Part shown: in pieces, positions 34,401 through 39,511 of the stretch
Layout: every line of letters begins with the position of its first letter
Position numbering within the stretch: the first letter of the stretch is position 1
Origin: Anaerolineales bacterium
GTDB taxonomy: Bacteria > Chloroflexota > Anaerolineae > Anaerolineales > UBA6663
Assembly (NCBI GenBank): GCA_020845955.1
Contig: JADLEU010000041.1
Location: 1-39,511 of the forward strand
DNA length: 39,511 bases
Direction: 5' to 3'
Program-made: the position numbers and the translations under genes
Notes under the pieces: model-generated
The model's database searches: none
Told to the model about the DNA's origin: nothing
Seen by the model: only the letters and a program-made list of their open reading frames with translations

Positions 34401-34731
34401 TCTTGGGCAGGCCGGTTTCGACGAGGCTCGGGTCGAAACCGCCGACGCTGGGTTTGACCAGGCCATTTTCTTCCACGTACCTGGCCACTTGCAGGCTGGC
34501 TTCGGTCGGGGTCATGCCAGACGGCCGCAGGATACCCAGCCGTTCGGCGACTTCGGCAGGGGCAAGGGCGTGGTCCGGCGCGGGGGTTTCGGCCGAGGCG
34601 GCGACCGGCTGCGGAAGCGGCGCTTGCGTGGCGCCGCCCGCCGCTCCAGCAGAGAGACTCGAGCCAAAGACGATGGCGCCGAGGGCCAGCAGGCGAATGG
34701 CGATAAAGCGGGGAGTGACCCCAGTTTTCAT
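31411..34731 (-). CDS. Large secreted protein with Ig-like C-terminus and VFLPAVSK tail
   Basis: A 1106-aa extracellular protein. ATG 34731 is chosen because GAGGT lies 6 nt upstream and a signal peptide (about 1-33, RLLALGAIVFGSSLSAGAA) follows at once; the longer frame runs through the leader. The body is Gly/Ser/Asp/Asn-rich with beta-propeller-like segments (VYFQQVDLTQFSG, LAVDEQHQVYVIS). A region at about 715-985 resembles a nidogen-like surface domain (NSNGNLTFG, APAWMDLNP, QFVARWINVPE). The end (about 1010-1095) is a bacterial Ig-like repeat (FSSPNPSQSGGIVAFTATV, GSHSLTAHYLGD). The last residues VFLPAVSK match the V(Y/F)LPxVxK/R tail of many Chloroflexota exported proteins. Function is unknown; surface adhesion or a structural role is a guess. 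It has its own promoter and terminator. Confidence 0.85.
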   Translation of the reverse strand: MKTGVTPRFIAIRLLALGAIVFGSSLSAGAAGGATQAPLPQPVAASAETPAPDHALAPAEVAERLGILRPSGMTPTEASLQVARYVEENGLVKPSVGGFDPSLVETGLPKILSDRAAASAQLMTAMSGRGQPFAEVALLADFDGREDLTADHSAEVVDLSGTFASVFNQWQITRVAFSEHTLSSGFTETVYYYGDSLGNVFVSIDTDDNDYDSPLEDSVFAINLPTVLNAFGYLLSDDQIVVTGLAVNPVADLSSFARVNGSYAGFDGQIGEILYVTFWDTGGGLRMAGNNTLVRSGLLAFPVADLVSPAPAPPGTLAPAGFPVRVGGAFGVAYSVFDNLAGVAVDDDGSVYFQQVDLTQFSGANLVKATSVDAPGAGGNQDRSLATSGIITLSSLNPAQGIYGTTSGPLNQVNRFTNFSGTSSAFGNLVALASGAGNTVYAAAARSYSTADSQEVQDRSGLFPSPAALGPTPSMIISFADNIGAFEICSSITQTTTGTIPIADGFADTALAGQAGTPGVNNFRAFVLGNGPDLRGTLSDTTTSNTLQLDLQIDYTIYSGLAVDEQHQVYVISGGTPAGVGRDPSPALGEILVFPDQAPRDRRGDFVDLRGDLPPNGATSGAATADGDSDRFDHIFWSAPLDQVSVTPSGVAGLSRGFLVYVNRTRTDPAALPNLPNGATQGDNATSGPVTFESFDPSHQAAGGDDQNPPFRGDDAGAEGSPPMPGLWEGGFEFVLGDTAVYSDSVWNGFYLNSNGNLTFGTGDTDNTPSANSFVTGAAKIAPAWMDLNPASRIAGYTNTFPVQALGFAGINQFVARWINVPEAGREACGSRNTLTVTLYDDGTGLDESASSVGTAEGPTDLRFQAEPATGALVGLPARPQGSGQMCFDYGRMDAIGLAASPILAGFAAGSQPPGAGEINLSEVGRAADLNAFPNPPGLIGDGSQYVTYEFFDSATPASGSSPAVSAFDLRFEGNDPASGTPAGQPNRNRDRLCFFGAAPRAPSITNLFSSPNPSQSGGIVAFTATVTSTLGVPLPSGLVLLKEGAATVGVGIGPIAPIPIATLAFGSHSLTAHYLGDGRFEPSVSPVLIQVVNLAPVVFLPAVSK

Positions 34732-34838
34732 GTTGACCTCATTTCGTGATGGTGAGAGGTCCGGCCGGCGGCAGCCGGGCCCGGGCAGTGCTTTGGCTAG
34801 AGGCGGTCGGGCAGGCACGCCCACCGTGCGACCCGTGG

Positions 34839-34867
34839 ATTCTAGCGCTCTTCAATCACTCAGTCAA
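34839..34867 (-). promoter_or_regulatory. Consensus-like promoter for the large secreted protein
   Basis: On the minus strand TTGACT (34867-34862), exactly 17 nt spacer, TAGAAT (34844-34839). This is the best -35/-10 pair in the window. The predicted leader is about 100 nt. A second TTGACG-like sequence lies just upstream. Confidence 0.7.
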
Positions 34868-34995
34868 TTTTGACGTAAAGTTGACTTGAAGGACAGCCCC
34901 GGTTGGTTGGGGCGTTTGCCAACAAGATCCCGGTCGAATTGAGGTAGACTGGCATCGTCCGCGTCGCAGCACTCACTCAGGAAGGGGACCACCGT

Positions 34996-35994
34996 ATGGA
35001 ATACCGTCAATTAGGCCGCACCGGGGTGAAAGTCTCGCCGCTGTGCCTGGGCGCCATGAATTTCGGAGAACGGACCGACGAGGCCGACTCGATCGCCATC
35101 ATCCACGCGGCGCTGGCCGCGGGCATCAACTTCATCGACACCGCCAACGTGTATGCCGGCGGGCGCAGCGAGGAGATCGTCGGCAAGGCGCTGCGTGGGC
35201 GGCGCGACCGGATCTTCCTGGCCACCAAGGTGCGCGGGAAAGTGGGCGACGGCCCAAACGATCAAGGCCTGTCGCGCAAGCACATCTTCGAGGCGTGCGA
35301 CGCTTCGCTGCGCCGGCTGCAGACCGACTATCTTGACCTGTACCAGACGCACCGCCCCGAGCCAACCGTGCCGGTGGACGAGACCCTGGGCGCGCTGACC
35401 GATCTGGTGCGGGCCGGCAAGGTGCGCTACGTCGGCTGCTCGACGCACCCGGCCTGGATGGTGATGGAGGCGCTGGCGGTCAGCGAGCGCGAGCACCTGG
35501 CGCGCTACGTCAGCGAGCAGCCGCCCTACAACCTGCTGGACCGCCGCATCGAGAACGAACTGGTGCCGCTGGCGCTGCGCTACAACCTGGCGCTGCTGCC
35601 CTGGGCGCCGCTGGCGCAAGGGGTGCTGGCCGGGCGCTACCGCGGCGGCGAACCGCCCGCGCCTGATTCCCGCGCCGCGCGCATGCAGGCCACCATCTAC
35701 GCCGAGCGGGTTACGGCGCGGGGGATCGCGGTGGGCGATCAGCTGACCGCCGCCGCCCAGGCGCACGGCAAGACGCCGGGGCAGTTGGCTCTGCTGTGGT
35801 GCAAGGACCAGCCGGGCATCACGGCCCCCATCTTCGGGCCGCGCACGATGGCGCAGCTCCAGGACGTGCTGCCGGTGCTGGAGATGTCGCTGGCTTACGA
35901 GGAACGCGAGGCCTGCGACGCCCTCAACCCGCCCGGCGGCGTGGTGGCGAACTTCCACAACACGGCCGGTTGGATGAAAACCCCGATCGCGTAA
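34996..35994 (+). CDS. Aldo/keto reductase
   Basis: A 332-aa NADPH-dependent oxidoreductase of the AKR superfamily (YajO/YghZ-like subgroup). The catalytic tetrad is Asp48 and Tyr53 ([11 protein letters not shown]), Lys78 (LATKVRG) and His119 ([10 protein letters not shown]). Other marks are the N-terminal [21 protein letters not shown], the [14 protein letters not shown] strand and PIFGPRT in the cofactor site. It reduces aldehydes or ketones, substrate unknown. GGAAGGGG lies 9 nt before the ATG. It is divergent from the large secreted protein (264 nt between them) and convergent with the CAP gene (26-nt gap). Confidence 0.95.
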   Translation: MEYRQLGRTGVKVSPLCLGAMNFGERTDEADSIAIIHAALAAGINFIDTANVYAGGRSEEIVGKALRGRRDRIFLATKVRGKVGDGPNDQGLSRKHIFEACDASLRRLQTDYLDLYQTHRPEPTVPVDETLGALTDLVRAGKVRYVGCSTHPAWMVMEALAVSEREHLARYVSEQPPYNLLDRRIENELVPLALRYNLALLPWAPLAQGVLAGRYRGGEPPAPDSRAARMQATIYAERVTARGIAVGDQLTAAAQAHGKTPGQLALLWCKDQPGITAPIFGPRTMAQLQDVLPVLEMSLAYEEREACDALNPPGGVVANFHNTAGWMKTPIA

Positions 35995-36020
35995 TCGGCG
36001 GCCTCCAGCTGGCGCCAGGG

Positions 36021-37049
36021 CTAGGGGCGCGGGGCGGACAGGGCGCCGGGTACGGGCCCTGGCCCGGCGAACGCTAGGGGGGTAGCGGCGCTCACGGCCG
36101 TGCTTTCGGCGTTGGCGGCGACGCTGAAGGACCAGGTGTGGGTCTGGCCGTTGGCGGTCAGCGAGACCGTGTAGGCCACGCCCGGCGCCAGGGGCGCGCG
36201 CGGCACGAGGACGACGGCATCGCGGCTGTTGAGGATCGCGCGGCCCAAGCCCTGGGCCGCTCCCTCCGGGTGGGTGTAGGTCGACTCGCTGAAGACGCAG
36301 TGCTCCAGCGCGGCGCCGGAAGTGGTGATGGCGCTGGCGCTCACTTGCGGGATGAGGTGGCCGGGCCCCAATTGGAGCAGCAGCGGCAGGCCGGCGGGCG
36401 CGGCGTAGCCGGGGCAGCTGGCCAGCGGGTCGGGGTATTCGCCCCAATGCTGGCTGAGCGGGATGACGGCGCCCGGGGCGGGCCAGATCACGGGGTATTC
36501 GGCCGCCAGAGCGTAGTTGAGGCCCCGGATCACGTCCAGGCCGGCCGAGGTTTGCAGGCCGCCATCTGCTTCGCGGTAGCTGCCAAACCCCACCTGGGTC
36601 AGGCGAGGATCGAGGATCCCCAGGGCATGGAAGGGCGCCTGCATCCAGGCGCCAATCGCCCATGAATCGGGCGCGTTGGCGGCGTAGCTGGCGGTCAGGT
36701 TGCTTTTCTGCGCCGCGGCCTGGCCTTCCGGGGTGTACCAGGGATTGGCTGGGTCTTCATCGTGCTGCAGCGTGTTGGTCTTAACGCTGTAGCGAGCGTG
36801 GAACACGTTGCCGGCGCTCCAGGCGGCGTTCTCGGTGACGGGCGGAAGGTTGGCGGTCGTGCGGTAGAAATTCACTTGCCCCAGCCAATCCGCCGGCAGG
36901 GCAGGCGGCGAAGCAAAATGGGCGGCGGGCAAATAAACGGTTGCGGTGATCGAAGGGGTGGCCGCTACCGGCCGCAGCCCGGCCGCCAGCAGGACTCCCA
37001 GCCCGGCCAGGCGCAGACCCCAGGCGAAACACGTGCGAAGGCAAATCAC
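36021..37049 (-). CDS. Secreted CAP-domain protein
   Basis: A 342-aa protein with a signal peptide (GLRLAGLGVLLAAGLRPVAA), then ATVYLPAAHF, another copy of the VYLP motif just after the signal. A CAP/SCP-like domain follows: LGQVNFYRTTANLPPV, NVFHARYSVKTN, LQHDEDPANPWYTPEG, GAWMQAPFHALGILDPRLTQVGFG. The C-terminal part (about 240-325) looks like a beta-sandwich ending SLTANGQTHTWSFSV. CAP proteins are extracellular with debated activities. I propose GTG 37049, which precedes the basic start of the signal peptide and has AAAGGAG 13 nt upstream; this spacing is long, so the start is uncertain. Further upstream the frame stays open but reads as non-coding. Confidence 0.8.
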   Translation of the reverse strand: MICLRTCFAWGLRLAGLGVLLAAGLRPVAATPSITATVYLPAAHFASPPALPADWLGQVNFYRTTANLPPVTENAAWSAGNVFHARYSVKTNTLQHDEDPANPWYTPEGQAAAQKSNLTASYAANAPDSWAIGAWMQAPFHALGILDPRLTQVGFGSYREADGGLQTSAGLDVIRGLNYALAAEYPVIWPAPGAVIPLSQHWGEYPDPLASCPGYAAPAGLPLLLQLGPGHLIPQVSASAITTSGAALEHCVFSESTYTHPEGAAQGLGRAILNSRDAVVLVPRAPLAPGVAYTVSLTANGQTHTWSFSVAANAESTAVSAATPLAFAGPGPVPGALSAPRP

Positions 37050-37367
37050 AGGTACGGCGGCGCTCCTTTGCGAGTGCGGCGGTGAGGCCTGTTGTGCTGA
37101 TCCCGCCCACACGTCCCGCCAGTCGAGGCTGGCAGCACGGCCGGGCGATTGGGGCTTTGTGTCGTAACAAACGCTGGGCAATCCTAACCGCTGTTGGCGC
37201 GGAGGGCAATAGTCAATTGGTGCCGGATTGCACAGATTATGTTTCTGCTTGGGCACCCCCCAATTGGCTGCATTTCGGGCCGCTTTTGGCCACTAGAGCA
37301 AATTCCTGTAGTCGTTGTCAGTCTCGTGTTGACATCGAAATGGCCCCGACCGGATAGGTTGGGGCCG
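37050..37367 (-). other. 318-bp intergenic region between the S9 and CAP genes
   Basis: This is the least GC-rich stretch of the window and has no supported gene. It holds the terminator of the S9 gene (37342-37366) and presumably the CAP promoter. A minus-strand TTGACT (near 37211-37216) has no convincing -10 at the right distance. No tRNA or known RNA motif was recognised. Confidence 0.5.
37342..37366 (-). terminator. Probable terminator of the right-hand S9 peptidase gene
   Basis: GGCCCCGAC (37342-37350) pairs with GTTGGGGCC (37358-37366), with one G-U pair and a 7-nt loop. It lies directly after the minus-strand stop at 37368, and atttcg follows on the minus strand. Confidence 0.65.
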
Positions 37368-39296
37368 TTATCCGCCACTTCTTGTTTGAGTTCCAAGGTG
37401 GCGCTGAAAGAAGGAAAGTATTTCTGAATAACAGCGCACCTTGTTCTCAAACTTGAGCACGTCGTGGCCCTCGTTGTCGAAGACCAAGTAGTCGACTTGC
37501 TTGCCCAGTCCGCCCAGGCGCTCGACGACGTCGCGCGACTCGGGCTCGACCACGCGCGGATCGTTCTGGCCCTGGATCACGAGCAGGGGGCAGGTGATCT
37601 GCTGGATGTAGGCGGCCGGCGAGCGCTCGGCCAGGAAATCGCGCTCGGTCTCGGGGTCGCCCACGGCCACGCGAAAGTAGGGCTTCCAGGTAGGCGGGAT
37701 GCGGTCCATGAAGCTCAACAGGTCGTAGGGGCCAAACATGTCGACGGCTGCCGACCACAGCTGGGGATGGCGGCTGGCCAGGGTCAGCGTCATGTAGCCG
37801 CCGTAGGAACGGCCGACCACGCCCGCGCGCGCCACGTCCAGCCGGGGGTCTCGCGGCAGCACCTGGATCATCGCGTGCACGTGGTCGAGCCGGTCGGCGC
37901 CGCCCCAATCGTGATCGACCTTTTTCATGTAGTTCAGCCCGTAACCGGTGCTGCCGCGCGCATTCGGCACGAAAACAGCGAAGCCGTTCAGGGTGAGGAA
38001 CTGGATCAGCGGCATCGAGAACCAGGCGAAGTCGGGGCGCTCCTGTCCCTGGGGCCCGCCGTGGACGTAGTACACCAATGGCCGTGGCCCGGAGAACCCC
38101 AGGGCCGCGGCCGGCAGGTATAGGCGGGCTGAGATGCGCAGGCCGTCGTACGAGGTGAAAGAGGCGTCTTCGCCGGCGGAGAGCTGTTCGGCCGGGATGC
38201 CCAGGACGCGCTCGGCGGTGTGCTGCACGACCTGGTCGCGCGCCGGGCCGCCAACGGTGTAGATCTGGGTGGGCGAGGTGGCGGTCGAGTAGGACAGCAC
38301 GTGGGTGTCACTGCCCTTTTCGTAGAAGCTCGATTCGAGCACGCCGCTGCCCAGCGGGCCTTCGCCGGCCAGGATGGTGCGCAGCGCCAACGCCCGCGCG
38401 GCCGGGTCGAACTCCGCCTCGTACAGCCACGACACGCCGTCGATGTTGAACTCCGCGGTGAAGCAGTTGCCGCGTAGGCGCTGCAGGCCAGTGAACTCGC
38501 CTGCGCCGCAGTGGCGCTGGCCGGTGATGGTGACGGGCTGGACTTCGGCCGGCGCGCCCTGGCTGAGATCGAGGTAGCCCAGCCCGTAAGTATCGGTGAA
38601 GAGCGCGGTGGCCAGCAGCACGCCCTGGTCCTGGTTGACGAAGAAGGCGCTGAAGAAGGCCGGCACGGCGTACTCGCGGCCGGGGACGCGGTCCTTAAGC
38701 GGCGTGCCGTGCAGCCGCCGCCGCTCGCCGTCCTTGTGCCAGAAGAGCACGTTGTCGCCGGCGGTGTAGCCCTCGCTGAGAATGAGCTGCCGGTGGTCGT
38801 CGCTGACGCCCTCGGGGATCAGCCCCCACTCACTTTCAGCCAGGTGCTCGAGCCTGTCCTCGGCCAGCCAGCCGCGAAACGTTATCAGCTTCGCCTCCCG
38901 GCGCGATTCAGCCACGAAGTAGATCACGCTTTGCTCAAGGTCGGCCTTGGAGCTGTGCACGCGGTAACCGCCGAGCTGGCCGCCAAAAGCCGGCTCGGGA
39001 AAGCCGCCGGTCAGGGGCACCCGCATCGGCTGGTAGTTCTCGTCCCCGTCCCGATCGAGCATGACCAGGATCTGGCCCAGCCGGGGAAAGGCGCGAAAGG
39101 CATATCCGCCGAGCAGGTGAGGGTTCTGCAGGGCCAGGTGCGGCGGCAGCAGGGGCTCGGGGACGCTGCCTCCGGGCCGGGCGGCCATGCGGTACAGACT
39201 GAGCCGCCCGCTGAGATCGCTGACGAAGTAGATATATCCGCCGGCGAGCTGGGGGGCCATGAAGAGGCGGGCAGCAAGCAGGGACTCAATGCGCAT
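37368..39296 (-). CDS. S9-family prolyl oligopeptidase-like serine peptidase (copy 2)
   Basis: A 642-aa protein with an N-terminal beta-propeller (about 1-370) and C-terminal alpha/beta-hydrolase. The triad is Ser497 in GRSYGGY, Asp579 in GQNDPRV and His611 in NEGHDV; VHGGPQGQE and NARGSTGYG are additional S9 motifs. There is no signal peptide, so it probably cleaves short peptides in the cytoplasm. It shares the fold and motifs with the peptidase at 15139 but differs in propeller sequence and oxyanion context, so it looks like a distant paralogue, not a recent duplicate. TGGAG lies close before the ATG, and a TATAAT is about 67 nt upstream. Confidence 0.93.
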   Translation of the reverse strand: MRIESLLAARLFMAPQLAGGYIYFVSDLSGRLSLYRMAARPGGSVPEPLLPPHLALQNPHLLGGYAFRAFPRLGQILVMLDRDGDENYQPMRVPLTGGFPEPAFGGQLGGYRVHSSKADLEQSVIYFVAESRREAKLITFRGWLAEDRLEHLAESEWGLIPEGVSDDHRQLILSEGYTAGDNVLFWHKDGERRRLHGTPLKDRVPGREYAVPAFFSAFFVNQDQGVLLATALFTDTYGLGYLDLSQGAPAEVQPVTITGQRHCGAGEFTGLQRLRGNCFTAEFNIDGVSWLYEAEFDPAARALALRTILAGEGPLGSGVLESSFYEKGSDTHVLSYSTATSPTQIYTVGGPARDQVVQHTAERVLGIPAEQLSAGEDASFTSYDGLRISARLYLPAAALGFSGPRPLVYYVHGGPQGQERPDFAWFSMPLIQFLTLNGFAVFVPNARGSTGYGLNYMKKVDHDWGGADRLDHVHAMIQVLPRDPRLDVARAGVVGRSYGGYMTLTLASRHPQLWSAAVDMFGPYDLLSFMDRIPPTWKPYFRVAVGDPETERDFLAERSPAAYIQQITCPLLVIQGQNDPRVVEPESRDVVERLGGLGKQVDYLVFDNEGHDVLKFENKVRCYSEILSFFQRHLGTQTRSGG

Positions 39297-39362
39297 CGGG
39301 GCTCCAGGGGGCGGAATTGGCCGGGATCGAGGCAGGCGCGCGGCCTCGACCGGTTCAACCGC

Positions 39363-39368
39363 ATTATA
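39363..39368 (-). promoter_or_regulatory. Putative -10 box (TATAAT) for the right-hand S9 gene
   Basis: The minus strand reads ccTTATAATgcggttg, about 67 nt before the ATG at 39296. It shares the TATAATgcg context with the efp box; no good -35 is present. Confidence 0.5.
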
Positions 39369-39447
39369 AGGCCGGGCGGGGGGAACGAAAACCGCTGCCC
39401 TCGGCGCGCGGCGGCCGGGCGCGAGGGCCCACGGGTGGGGACCGCCA

Positions 39448-39511
39448 ATGAAGCCAGCCGGGCCGCGCGGCGCGGATGCCGAATCTGTGATCGCAGCAGG
39501 CCCGGGGAGCG
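39448..39511 (+). CDS. Possible 5' end of a rightward gene (truncated by window edge)
   Basis: An ATG at 39448 with GGTGGGG about 8 nt upstream opens a frame of 21 codons to the edge (starting MKPAGPRGADAESV). It is divergent from the S9 gene. Too short to recognise or to confirm as coding. Confidence 0.2.
   Translation, partial: MKPAGPRGADAESVIAAGPGS

Overview
The window is a GC-rich, gene-dense bacterial chromosome segment with no rRNA, tRNA, insertion sequence, phage gene or CRISPR array that I could find. Gene content points to Chloroflexota, probably an Anaerolineae-like lineage. The clues are ArnT/GT39-type membrane glycosyltransferases, a DUF5693 membrane protein, a DUF3048 lipoprotein, and secreted proteins carrying a V(Y/F)LPxV(x)K/R-type motif. 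This is inference from family knowledge; no search was run. Many transcription units are preceded by a TATAAT-like -10 box, often in the context gcTATAATgcg and usually without a good -35. Two of these boxes sit 6-7 nt before an ATG and suggest leaderless mRNAs.

Region by region. 1-1035: 5' part of a GT39 membrane glycosyltransferase on the minus strand, running off the left edge. 1196-2607: a soluble REC-histidine kinase hybrid with a structured tail and an intrinsic terminator. 2586-4801 (minus): EF-P, a small Cys-rich protein, and a HAD-DinB fusion whose GTG start overlaps the preceding stop. 5016-7838 (minus): an exonuclease-DinG helicase. 8232-9590: a secreted GH-A-like TIM-barrel protein, closed by a strong terminator. 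9703-11391: pyrG. 11587-15047: a DUF5693 membrane protein and an oligosaccharide flippase. 15139-21501: a tight plus-strand run of S9 peptidase, DUF697 GTPase, FGE-like domain protein, B12-type radical SAM enzyme and GNAT acetyltransferase.

21527-25234 is the most interesting block. It holds a divergent HPr-kinase-like ATPase and a PqqD (RRE) - B2 (transglutaminase-like protease) - asparagine synthetase operon. These parts match a split-B lasso-peptide pathway with a tailoring kinase. However, no precursor peptide gene is visible, and the synthetase keeps a complete glutaminase site. It therefore looks like a non-canonical, orphan RiPP-like or surface-modification system.

25231-31255 (minus) is a fully overlapped or abutting four-gene operon: DUF3048 lipoprotein, processive-type GT2, second GT2 and a large GT-C-like membrane protein. 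It is probably a cell-surface glycan module. 31411-34731 (minus) encodes a 1106-aa secreted protein with an Ig-like C-terminus and its own consensus promoter. 34996-35994 is an aldo/keto reductase. 36021-37049 (minus) is a secreted CAP-domain protein. 37368-39296 (minus) is a second S9 peptidase. A common theme is the cell envelope: glycosyltransferases, flippase, secreted proteins and a possible peptide-tailoring locus, mixed with housekeeping genes (efp, dinG, pyrG).
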